Shown here: piece after piece, positions 10,305 to 18,423 of the stretch
How positions within the stretch are numbered: position 1 is the first letter of the stretch
How the letters are laid out: each line of letters begins with the position of its first letter
Notes under the pieces: model-generated
Told to the model about the DNA's origin: nothing
The model's database searches: none
The model's input: only the letters and a program-made list of their open reading frames with translations
Translations under genes and position numbers: made by a program
From: Nemertoderma westbladi
Taxonomy: Eukaryota > Xenacoelomorpha > Nemertodermatida > Nemertodermatidae
DNA length: 22,472 bases
Reading direction: 5' to 3'
Assembly (NCBI GenBank): GCA_032718475.1
Contig: JAUCBJ010003585.1
Location: forward strand, 1-22,472

Positions 10305-11059
10305 GGAATCTCGCCAAAGTCTTGTCTCAGGGAATCACGAGAGTGTTGCGAAAGAAAATAGTCGTATAACCCCGGATTCAGCCCATAGAACTCACCCAAA
10401 ACATAAGATCAACAGCCGTGGCGGCGATAAGTCTCGGAATGTTAATAGTGAAGAGAAGCGGCGCAAATGCGAACTGGAAAGAGTTGGCTCGGAAACTCGG
10501 ACCGGTGTGGAAGTGCGGAATAAAATCGCGGTTGTTAAACCGAAGGCCACGAGATTGGATCGACATGAGTCGCTGAGTCGTCTGGATCAACTCTCGGAAA
10601 TTAGGTCGAAAAATATTCGCGATTCAGCGGATGTCCGGCAGATAAGTGTTAAACCATCTAGGGAGGAGAGACGCGATCGCACTGAACAACTAGAAGATAG
10701 GAAGGTGTCACAGTCGTCGAAGGTTCTCGCGAAGTTGATGGACCAAGAAAGATTAGAGAGGGATAAACTGTTAGCTAGATTAAAGGAGAGGGAGTCACTA
10801 AAGCGTAAAGTGGCAGCGCGTAACGCCCTGGAGACAAAGGATTTAAGTAAGCAAACAAATCGTGGTCACAATAGCGGCAAACTCGAAGCGATACCTGCTT
10901 CTAAACAAACTCATTCAGGCTTTAGCAGACAAGAAGACTTGAAACAAACTCATTCTGGCTCTACCAGACAAGGTGACTCAACTGAAGACCCTATTATTAA
11001 ACTCAGGAGATCCCTGCACGACTCAGTAGATAGAGAAGATTTACGAATTAGAAAGTCAG
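10305..11059 (+). CDS. Host gene, exon D, Lys/Arg/Glu-rich charged segment (~252 codons)
   Basis: The acceptor is CTTATTAG|G and the donor TCAG|GTTAGT. The first base completes an ATG codon split across the intron and the last base (G) starts a Gly codon finished in exon E, so both phases agree. The product is highly charged: long runs of Arg, Lys, Glu, Asp and Ser, and a likely helical/coiled segment around LAKLMDQERLERDKLLARLK (about residues 145-165). An imperfect repeat, KQTHSGFSRQ then KQTHSGSTRQ, lies near residues 207-230. It looks nuclear and disordered to helical, but no named domain is recognised. Confidence 0.8.
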
Positions 11060-11269
11060 GTTAGTTTAATTTACAAATTTGTTACTGAAAGGCCAACTGT
11101 GATAGGATTAATATCCAGATACAAAGGTTTCAGCACCTCACCTGATGTTCGTATTTTTGCTTCCTACCCTTACCCTACCCAGTCAGTAGCGCATTGTGCA
11201 ACAATACGCGTCGTTGTAGCGCTGAAAGTTCACGGCTCTTTCTAGATTCTGTAAAGTCCACCTGCTTGC

Positions 11270-11500
11270 TCGCAATTGGCTGTTGGGTATTTAAACCTAA
11301 ATATCCTTTATTGGTTGTGTAGGGCCGGGTGGCCGGGTGTAATTAATAAAATGAAGTCGGTCGGTGTTCCGAAGCCCGTAGTTAGTTATTAATATACGTA
11401 TTGGAGTCCCTAAGAGGACATGATCCTGGATCATCCTCGGTTTTTTTTGTATTTAGTGTCCGTGTCCGCTATCTTAATATATTGAGATAGAGGACATGCC
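11270..11500 (+). other. Promoter/LTR-like patch with two hairpins, unresolved
   Basis: An inverted CCAAT motif (ATTGGCT, 11275) precedes TATTTAAA (about 11287), and AATAAA follows at about 11346. Downstream, an imperfect hairpin of 11 paired bases (11423-11447, arms GAGGA/TGATCC with GGATCA/TCCTC) is followed by eight T. A second hairpin (11467-11498, 12-bp arms with one mismatch, TGTCCGCTATCT and AGATAGAGGACA) comes next. The layout is reminiscent of a solo LTR or small Pol III-like unit, but I found no target duplication or matching termini. Confidence 0.2.
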
Positions 11501-12138
11501 ATGTGATTTGTTGTTGGTGCCATTGCCATGTGTTAAACAAGGTCAGATCTCTCCATCTGTGAAACTATTATAGGTCTAACTCTAACTGCGGACGCCTAAT
11601 TATTGGATTCACGCAAGGTAGTCCAATATCAGTAGGCCTACACTTGACTGGCAGACTGGAATGTCAGCCTGCCTATCATATAGTGCTGAGCAAGAAGATA
11701 AAGTGTCTTCAGCTATGAAATATTGTCAATGTGACTTTAAAATGGCACCGACCAATCACATGCATGGATGTCTAAACAAAACAAATTAAATAATTTAATT
11801 AATTTATTCTAACAATCTTGTATAAGTTGATGTTTGGCATGTTCGCAGGGCCGTTGTGAAGGAAACAGGCGGTCGGGCCGGCATCCTGGTCCTTTGTGAT
11901 CTCTGAGTAACTGACACCCCAACTACTCCCAGTTCTCCCATACCTGACATTTTATTCTGCAGTAAAATAAAGTAGCAAAATAAAATATATTCGCATAAGT
12001 AACTGCGTAGTGTTAAAAAAAGTGAAAATATTGCGATTGCGGTCATTTATTTACACTAAATATAAAAAACGAGGATTGTATGTCCTTTTAGGGGCTCCGT
12101 AGTAATGATTATTTCAATAAATTTGTTTTTGAAACAAA

Positions 12139-12367
12139 GGGAAAACTGGACGCAAATCCCATCTTGGCGAATTAAAATCCCGCCACAATGTTAATTTCTC
12201 AATTTAGAGAAAGGAGCACAGGAGCAGGTTACAGTGGCACGTTATTTTAACCAAACCAATAAACTAATCACAATAGAACAGGTTACAGTTTTATTTTTGA
12301 GAATAATCATCTGGTATTTGCGTCCAATTTCCCCTGGAGAGGGATTCATTTTTATTGCGTCCAGTTT
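12139..12367. mobile_element. Possible small inverted-repeat element (MITE-like), target of the Polinton-like insertion
   Basis: GGGAAAACTGGACGCAA at 12139-12155 is matched in inverted orientation by TTGCGTCCAGTTT at 12355-12367, continuing into CCCCC at 16869 once the large element is removed (17 bp, one mismatch). A third copy, TTGCGTCCAATTTCCCC, lies at 12318-12334. The pre-insertion unit is about 235 bp with no coding capacity. No target duplication was identified, so the class is unknown. Confidence 0.4.
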
Positions 12368-12579
12368 AGTAGTAATGGTTTGCCACTCTTGGCGACAGTT
12401 GGTCCCACTTCGCACCTTGGGTGTTAAGTAGGTCATTAATTAATTAAACAATTAATTAATTGGTCGATTAAACAATTAATTAATTGTTTAATCAATCGAT
12501 TTGTATCAAATAATGTTGCCAAAGGCAATTTAATTTGACACAAATCAATCAGATAGGGGACGCGAGATGAATAAATTGT
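12368..12579 (+). repeat. Left terminal inverted repeat (212 bp)
   Basis: It starts AGTAGTAATGG and ends GATGAATAAATTGT. Its centre (about 12433-12500) is made of ATTAATTAATT blocks separated by TAAACA and GGTCGA, that is, internal short repeats. It is the reverse complement of 16652-16862 except for CAGATAGGGGACG against CATATAGGGACG near the inner end. Confidence 0.92.
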
Positions 12580-12800
12580 ACTACAATTATAGATGAAATA
12601 TACAATACAATAGGCACTGTGCAATACAATATACAGTACATTTGTATTATTTTTGCCGTACAATAGGTAAAGGTAGAATGAAATAAAAAGACGCGATCGG
12701 GGCCCAAAACATAAATTACCCTTTCAAGAAAATAAAATGAACCAGTTTGGCCCTGGTTCAATCCCTCAATAATCTGCGGCCGTTTGGGCTCTTATTAGAC

Positions 12801-12850
12801 GTAATAATAATAATAATAATAATAATAATATAATAATAATAATAATAATA
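12801..12850 (-). repeat. (AAT)n tail of the LINE
   Basis: About 16 AAT triplets with one interruption (AATATAAT). On the LINE strand this is the ATT microsatellite tail typical of CR1/L2-like elements. Confidence 0.9.
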
Positions 12851-12992
12851 TATATTTATTTATATAGCGCCAAATTTACATAATATACGTACTCTAAGGC
12901 GCTGACAGCACATAGTACACAGTAATTAATAGTTCGTGACTGCAATAGCAATAGTTATGAAATAAAAAAATCAACTAAAATAATGTAGTAAT

Positions 12993-13212
12993 TAAAAACC
13001 AACAATAAAAACATCATAAAATATAGTAAAAACAAACAATAAAAACGATCATCGTAAATATTGTAGCATATAGTAAAAAACAAACAATAAAAAAAACGAT
13101 CAACGCAAGCATTCCAGTGCGGGTTAAATTAAAATGTAATTAATGGCAGAATAGAATATAATGGCAGTGATAATGAATTAAAATTAATAGTAAAAACAAA
13201 CAATAAAAACAA
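12993..13212 (-). repeat. Dispersed short repeats in the LINE 3' UTR
   Basis: AAAAACAAACAATAAAAAC or close variants occur at about 12995, 13028, 13075 and 13191 on the plus strand. The middle two are part of a roughly 48-bp duplication that also shares AACGATCA. Non-coding. Confidence 0.6.
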
Positions 13213-13402
13213 CTGTTATGGTGGACTTTTTAAGATTTAAAATATATTGATGTTAAAAACAATCGTGTATACATCCAGTACTTAAGTTAAAATTAAATTT
13301 AAAATTGAAAGTAATTAATTAAAAAATGTCAGTCGTCCATTAAAACAAATAAATAATGTTTAGTTTAGATTTAACTTCATATGCACAGCGTAATATAGGA
13401 CA

Positions 13403-15025
13403 CTAGTTTACGTGGTATTCCAGATTGTACAGGTGAGTTTTTAGACGTTTCTTAAAAATGCCCACATTCGATGATTCGCGTATGGCCGGAGGCAATGCGT
13501 TCCATACAGTTGGAGCAGCAATGGAGAACGATCGCCTACCATAATGTTCCGTATTGTAGCGAGGGGCCACGAGTAAACCCAGCCCGCTGGATCGCATCTC
13601 GCGGATGGGTAGGTACGGAGTTAGTAAGTCGCTTAGATACTTCGGGGCACAGTTATTTACGCATTTCCAAGTTAGCAAGGCAATTTTAAAGTCTATACGG
13701 CGAACTATAGGTAACCAGTGCAATGCTTTTAGGGTTGGAGTTATATGGTCCCTCTTCTTTACACCACATAGAAGTCGAGCCGCGGAGTTTTGAACGTACT
13801 GTAGTTTCTGAATGGATTTTTTTGGCAGACCGTAGTAGAGAGAATTATTGGCGTCAAGCTTTGATGTTACAAGTGCGTGTATAAGTATTTCCATGTTTTG
13901 TTTGTTGACGTATCGCTTTATCTTTGAAAGATTCCTTAAATGGAAGAATGCCTCACGAACGGTGATTCCTATTTGCTTGCACATTGTAAGCTGAGAGTCT
14001 ATTTCGAACCCGATATTGCGAACGTTTGGGCTGCACGATATTATGTCGCTCCCAATGGTCAGTACTGGGGGGTCCTGCTGGATGCCGAACCTGGACTGCA
14101 ATAACAGGACTTTAGTTTTATCGGAATTCATTTTTAAGTAGTTTTTATCCATCCACTCCAGCACATCCACGAGGCAACTCTCAGTTACTTTTACAGCGCT
14201 GTTTAATTCAATTGGCTTGAAAATCAAATATAATTGGGTATCATCCGCGTAGAAATGACAATGTAGACCATGCCGCTTTATTACAGCTGATAGTGAACGC
14301 GTGTATACCGTAAACAGAATCGGACCCAATACCGAACCCTGTGGTAGTCCATAGCGGAGGTGCTTTGCGATGGAATATGTATTCCCAATACGCACCTGTT
14401 GCGAGCGCTCCGATAGATATGATACGAACCATTTAAGGGCGACGCCATCAATGCCAATATCGTGTTTAAGTATCTGCAATAGTTTGCTATGTTCAACCGT
14501 GTCGAATGCCGCGCTTAAATCAAGTGTGATAAACAAACACACCGAACCATCGTCAATTCCACGAAGTACCGTATCAGCAACAGATAACAAAGCAGTTTCC
14601 GTACCGTGTAATGGGCGGTAGGCACTCTGGTAGGGTTCATGCAGACCGTTCAGATTCATGTGGTGCTTTAACTGCTCTACCACCACCTTCTCAGTTAATT
14701 TGGAAATGTACAGTAAGTTCGAAACCGGTCTAAAGTGATTGAGTATTTCCGGGTCTAATCGCAATTTCTTTAGTATTGGTGTGAGAATTGCTTCTTTGAA
14801 ACGCGAAGCCACAGTTCCAGTTCGTAAAGATAAGTTAATTATCAATGTAATGACCATCAATAGTGGTTTTAAGGACATCTTTAGTATGCTGGTTGGAATC
14901 GGGTCACGTGGACTTGATTTTGACTTCGAGTCGCTTATCAGTTTTTCAACGCCGTCGCTCGTTACGTCACAAACGTAAGACGTAAGACGTAAGAACGTCA
15001 GACGTAGCATGACTAACCCCACCAT
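13403..15025 (-). CDS. Non-LTR retrotransposon reverse transcriptase (CR1/L2-like), 5'-truncated but open
   Basis: The open frame has 540 codons and no stops. Residues 1-16 probably come from the insertion junction; homology-like sequence begins around VCDVTSDG. Reverse transcriptase signatures in order: DPIPT (residues 42-46), FRPVSNL (98-104), TETALL (142-147), LDLSAAFDT with catalytic Asp169 (168-176), GLPQGSVLGPILF (226-238), FYADD with Asp261/Asp262 (258-262), MDKNYLKMNSDKTK (292-305). The C-terminal third has the thumb and the conserved tail (ITPTLKALHWLPI, WNALPPAIR) common in CR1/L2/Jockey-group proteins. No endonuclease domain is present, so the copy cannot be autonomous. The unbroken ORF contrasts with the broken gene of the element it sits in. 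It lies antisense to the host gene. Confidence 0.88.
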   Translation of the reverse strand: MVGLVMLRLTFLRLTSYVCDVTSDGVEKLISDSKSKSSPRDPIPTSILKMSLKPLLMVITLIINLSLRTGTVASRFKEAILTPILKKLRLDPEILNHFRPVSNLLYISKLTEKVVVEQLKHHMNLNGLHEPYQSAYRPLHGTETALLSVADTVLRGIDDGSVCLFITLDLSAAFDTVEHSKLLQILKHDIGIDGVALKWFVSYLSERSQQVRIGNTYSIAKHLRYGLPQGSVLGPILFTVYTRSLSAVIKRHGLHCHFYADDTQLYLIFKPIELNSAVKVTESCLVDVLEWMDKNYLKMNSDKTKVLLLQSRFGIQQDPPVLTIGSDIISCSPNVRNIGFEIDSQLTMCKQIGITVREAFFHLRNLSKIKRYVNKQNMEILIHALVTSKLDANNSLYYGLPKKSIQKLQYVQNSAARLLCGVKKRDHITPTLKALHWLPIVRRIDFKIALLTWKCVNNCAPKYLSDLLTPYLPIREMRSSGLGLLVAPRYNTEHYGRRSFSIAAPTVWNALPPAIRESSNVGIFKKRLKTHLYNLEYHVN

Positions 15026-15281
15026 TGAATCCTATGTTGAATTAAACCATTGTCAATTCGCCTAAGAAAATTATAATAAACATCTGGTCTTGCAATAGAT
15101 TATTCTTCTTTCACAACTCCATTCTAGCCTCCCTCTATAATAGCCCCCATTCACCGCATTCCCATTCATTCTCTAATTTTATTTTTAAAAGTTTTATTTA
15201 TTTTCATAAAAGTTTTATTTATTTAAAATTGTGTAAAATCATTCAGCGAAAATTCATAATATCAAATGACATTGCTATATA

Positions 15282-16234
15282 ATGCCTAGTTATGAAAGAT
15301 GTTTGGTTTGTAATAAAGAAATGAGACAAGACAATCTATCTCGTCATATGGAAAGACATAGAAAGGATAAACTAATGGATCCATTACCAAATAAATTTAA
15401 AAAATCCGAAGATATTTTTAGTGAAGAAGAAAAGAAAAAGAGAGTTGAGCGTGATATATTAAAGATAAAACAGACAACGGAAAATAAATTTCATAAAGTT
15501 ATGAATATTTTGAAAGGGATACAAAAACAGTTACCCCTAGAAAATGATGAGAATTTGAGTGAGAAAGATGAAGAAGAAGAGGACGATGAGATGGAGAATG
15601 AAAATAGTGAGGATCAAGATGAAGTTGAGAACGAAGTGAGTGAAGGTCATGAAGATGACGAAGAAAGTGAAGGTCGGGAAGAGGGTGAAGAAAGCGAAGG
15701 TCAGGAAGAGAATGAAGAAAATGAAGAACAGGAAGAGGATGAAGAAAGTGAAGAACAGGAAGAGGATGACGAAAGTGAAGGTCAGAAAGAGGATGAAGAA
15801 AGTTAAGGTCAGGAAGAGGACGAAGAAAGTGAAGGTCAGGAAAGTGAAGAAGATGATGAAAATGATAATAATAAGGAAATATTGTGACAATTACTTGGAA
15901 ATAAGAATAAATTGCGGAAAATTATTAAACATTTAGAAGAGAATGATGAAAATAAAGAAGAGATATTGAGACAAATATTAGGAAACAAAAATCAAATGCG
16001 GAAATTTATTAAACAAATGGAAGAAAATGAAGAAAATAGAGAAGAGATATTAAGACAGGTTCTGGGAAATAAAAGTAAATTATTAAAATTAATGAACAAT
16101 TGAATAAAATTAAGAAACCGTTGGTTAATGAGGAAGATGAAAGTAAAGAAAATCAACCAGCTTTTACTTATTTTCGAAGACCTATGACAGCAAACTCTCG
16201 TACAGTATTTGCCCGCGTAGGACGACGCTATTGA
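15282..16234 (+). pseudogene. Decayed zinc-finger/acidic/coiled-coil gene of the Polinton-like element
   Basis: It begins at ATG 15282. A single C2H2-like finger occupies residues 7-26 (C-x2-C-x11-H-x3-H; Cys7, Cys10, His22, His26). A Lys/Glu-rich helix-prone stretch follows, then a long acidic region from about residue 88 built on an imperfect 10- to 11-residue repeat rich in Glu, Ser and Gly-Gln. Three breaks are visible: a TAA at 15804-15806 where neighbouring repeats have GAA, a TGA at 15885-15887 where the parallel later repeat has an Arg codon, and a frameshift near 16098. Beyond the second stop two copies of a helical unit (about 26 residues, with EILRQ and LGNK) follow. The last frame ends at TGA 16232-16234 with an Arg-rich tail. 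Function unknown; the finger suggests nucleic-acid or protein binding. I recognise no standard Polinton core gene in it. Confidence 0.7.
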
Positions 16235-16609
16235 CATTTGTTTGTTTGAGTTCCTTTCATAATAGTATTAGGACTATTTATCCAAAACAATTATATTGGT
16301 ATTAGGAGTATTTATCCTTAATTATTATTAGTATTATAAATGTATTTGCCAACAATATTTATTGCTATTAAGTCTATTTATTCAAGAAATTACATGTTTT
16401 TTATAATATATTTTGGAAAATTAGCCGACTAAGTCATAATTTTTAAAACTTTAAATAAGGGTGGAGTTATTTATAAAGTTAAGAAGAGTGAATCAATGGA
16501 GGCAACATGAAGTCTAATCTCTTGCCCTTTACTCATAAGACCGCACATTAACTCCCAAGGTTGCATACTATCACTATAGCTGGGAGAGTCAAAGCTAGTG
16601 TACAGGAAT

Positions 16610-16651
16610 GAGGAAGTGAGGGAGTGAGGGAGTGAGTGAGGGAGTGAGGGA
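16610..16651 (+). repeat. GAGGGAGT-type simple repeat
   Basis: Five to six copies of GTGAGGGA/GTGA units immediately inside the right terminal repeat. There is no counterpart inside the left repeat, so it is not part of the TIR. Confidence 0.85.
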
Positions 16652-16862
16652 ACAATTTATTCATCTCGCGTCCCTATATGATTGATTTGTGTCAAATTAA
16701 ATTGCCTTTGGCAACATTATTTGATACAAATCGATTGATTAAACAATTAATTAATTGTTTAATCGACCAATTAATTAATTGTTTAATTAATTAATGACCT
16801 ACTTAACACCCAAGGTGCGAAGTGGGACCAACTGTCGCCAAGAGTGGCAAACCATTACTACT
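16652..16862 (-). repeat. Right terminal inverted repeat (211 bp)
   Basis: Reverse complement of the left repeat at about 99% identity. It starts ACAATTTATTCATC and ends CCATTACTACT, directly followed by the CAGTTT duplication. Confidence 0.92.
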
Positions 16863-16912
16863 CAGTTTCCCCCACTATCTGTTGTTTTCACACATTATAC
16901 ATTATCGTTTAG

Positions 16913-17400
16913 GCCAAGAACAACTTCCATCTCATCGGTGGAGTCATCGGGGTTCACCCAAACCGCTACCGCCACCAGGATTGTCAAACTGTCCTAATCC
17001 GAAACCAATAATTCGGGAAGTAGATTATAAACAGACAGGTTGGGAGGGTCAGAGGCCGTCTCCAGTCCCCCCGCTGGCACACCGACAGACTGTGGCGAGT
17101 CACCGCCGACTCGCCACTTCGCCACCACCACCCCCTCCGCCCCCTGCCACATCCGCCACCGTGGCGTACCCAAGGTATCGGTCGGAACCCGCTAAGGGGC
17201 GTCTATCCGTTGTGGCGCCGCCACTGGTGCAGTGCCAGTACCCGCGATACCCCGCCACTGGGGTCGCCCAACTGCCACTCAGGGCCGCCACCACAACACT
17301 CCAATCTCCTAAGAACTCCTTCCTCTCTACAGATGGCTGGTCCAGTTCCTATAGGAATTCGCCTAGTAATAATTGCGTTAACTCGCCAACTAATACATAA
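16913..17400 (+). CDS. Host gene, terminal coding exon E (162 codons plus stop)
   Basis: The acceptor is TTATCGTTTAG|GC. The first two bases complete the Gly codon begun at 11059, and the frame then runs open to TAA at 17398-17400. The sequence starts QEQLPSHRWSHRGSPKPLPP and continues Pro/Ser/Arg-rich, with an eight-proline run near residue 68, two PRY motifs (YPRYRSE, QYPRYPAT) and a Ser/Asn-rich end. A proline-run C-terminus fits a KMT2E-like protein but is not diagnostic. The exon lies 44 bp downstream of the large insertion, and the matching phase shows that exon D to exon E splicing is still possible. Confidence 0.8.
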
Positions 17401-17760
17401 ACACAAAATTATAGATCATCATGACGTCATTTTCTATATTATAACATCATGTCATGACATCATATGGTATTAACATTATGGCGTTGTGCACTTTTTATGT
17501 TATGTAAATTATTATGTATAAACTTTTATAAACTGGGTTAGCCGTACATATTTTGAGTTTTATTCAATATAATATTGCCTTTGTTTTTTTTAAGTTTTCA
17601 TAGTGCGTCGTGTTTATAATTAAACTCCTGATTTTTGATTGGCTTTATTATTATATTTTTGATTTACTTATAAATGAGTTTTTTCCAATATTATTTATGT
17701 CGCTGGTAATGAATAGTAAGTAATTTGCTTTATATAATAAATTAATAACATATTGGATAA
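17401..17760 (+). other. Probable 3' UTR of the host gene
   Basis: AT-rich sequence after the stop. A palindromic TGACGTCA-like motif is near 17420. The first AATAAA on the plus strand is at 17736-17741, a candidate polyadenylation signal about 335 nt after the stop; downstream sequence is T-rich in places but no cleavage site can be fixed. Confidence 0.4.
17736..17741 (+). terminator. Candidate polyadenylation signal AATAAA
   Basis: First canonical hexamer downstream of the stop at 17400. In such AT-rich DNA chance occurrence is likely. Confidence 0.35.
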
Positions 17761-17904
17761 TTAATTTAAGATCTTGGGTATTTCTCTTTTAGTACTTTTA
17801 GGACTTGTTTGTGATATCCGATTATTGATTACCGAGTCAACATCACCCATAGTAAAAACAACTTTAATGAAAAAAAGTAAAATAGGTTCTATACCACTGT
17901 AGAC

Positions 17905-18423
17905 AACAAATATTTTATTCTTAACTTGTTACTTTTTTGCTCGAATATACCACAACATCGGGAGAAAAATATGCACTTTTTCCCTAGGGAAAAAGTAACC
18001 CATAGGATAGCATTAATTTTACTTTTTCTCGACGAAAAAAGTAAAATGAAATATTTTTGGTGGAATTTCTAAATTTTAATATGTTGAAAGAGGAAGAACA
18101 TTGACACCCTCAAAATTTATTGCAACATTAGTGTCTGCAAGGCGAACTCCAAAACGGAATATCCGTATTGGTTTATGTAGTTAAGCGGCTCTTTAGTTAC
18201 ATAATAAATATTCGAGAACACTAAATTATTTTAACATTGAGTAAGGCAGCATCAGGAGTTGAAGAGTACCATAAAATTATTTGAATCGCAGTAACTATGG
18301 AAGCAATATAGTAAAATACTACAGTTCAATTTATTTTGTAACACCATATCGCTCTATCTTTATTAAAGATAGAGCAGAGATTAGATTGAGCAACAAAAAA
18401 GTACCAATTTAAGAATAAAATTA
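17905..18423. mobile_element. Possible MITE with ~35-bp inverted ends and internal palindromes
   Basis: The left part TTTTATTCTTAACTTGTTAC followed by TTTTTTGCTC (about 17911-17942) is matched in inverted orientation by GAGCAACAAAAAAGTACC followed by AATTTAAGAATAAAA (about 18387-18420), with a few differences. Inside are a perfect 22-bp palindrome (17975-17996, centre CCCTAGGG), an imperfect one with 12-bp arms (18016-18047, arms ATTTTACTTTTT) and a perfect 12-bp stem with a single-base loop (18351-18375, arms GCTCTATCTTTA). No coding capacity and no target duplication found, so the exact ends are uncertain. Confidence 0.4.

Larger units (their letters stand above)
12797..14985 (-). mobile_element. 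5'-truncated CR1/L2-group LINE nested in the Polinton-like element
   Basis: On the minus strand it begins within the ORF N-terminal region (about 14970), continues through a reverse transcriptase and an AT-rich 3' UTR of about 600 bp, and ends in a stem-loop (arms AGCGCC at 12866 and GGCGCT at 12898), then AAATAAATATAT and an (ATT)n tail at 12801-12850. An AGACGTAA motif occurs at 12797-12804 and again at 14978-14985 and 14985-14992, a plausible 8-bp target duplication with a small tandem repeat at the 5' junction. The apurinic endonuclease and any ORF1 are missing, typical of aborted target-primed reverse transcription. Confidence 0.85.
12368..16862 (+). mobile_element. Non-autonomous Polinton/Maverick-like element with nested LINE
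   Basis: The ends are inverted repeats of 212 bp (left) and 211 bp (right) that differ by one substitution and one single-base indel. Each begins 5'-AGTAGTAATGGTTTGCC, and a 6-bp duplication flanks the element. From established knowledge, long TIRs starting with AG plus a 6-bp duplication point to Polintons/Mavericks, virus-related DNA transposons normally 15-20 kb with polymerase, integrase, protease, ATPase and capsid genes. None of those genes is visible. Without the LINE the element is about 2.3 kb and carries one decayed ORF (15282-16234, same strand as the host gene). I infer an internal-deletion derivative mobilised in trans. Classification rests on ends only; IS3EU or Dada elements can have similar duplications. 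Confidence 0.72.
12362..16868. repeat. 6-bp target-site duplication, CAGTTT
   Basis: CAGTTT at 12362-12367 abuts the left terminal repeat and CAGTTT at 16863-16868 abuts the right one. Removing one copy plus the element restores a continuous sequence (GCGTCCAGTTTCCCCC). A 6-bp duplication is what Polinton-type integrases are known to leave. Confidence 0.85.
11060..16912 (+). other. Large last intron, expanded by nested mobile elements
   Basis: It runs from GTTAGT to TATCGTTTAG. Of its 5853 bp, 4495 bp plus a 6-bp duplicated target belong to the Polinton-like insertion, so the ancestral intron was about 1.35 kb. The part left of the insertion (11060-12361) has no convincing exon. The right remnant is only 44 bp (16869-16912) and holds the polypyrimidine tract and acceptor. 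Confidence 0.8.

Noticed and set aside
11098-11430. Solo LTR running from TGTGATAG to AGGACA
   Set aside because: TATA- and AATAAA-like signals are present, but the bases outside the proposed ends do not form a duplication and no primer-binding or internal sequence is seen.
12757-12767. GGTTCAATCCC, a tRNA/SINE B-box-like motif
   Set aside because: No A box at a suitable distance upstream and no tRNA-like fold; probably chance.
15537-15890. Minus-strand Phe/Leu-rich ORF
   Set aside because: It is the antisense of the GAA/GAG-rich acidic repeat of the zinc-finger pseudogene, and its hydrophobic look is a by-product.
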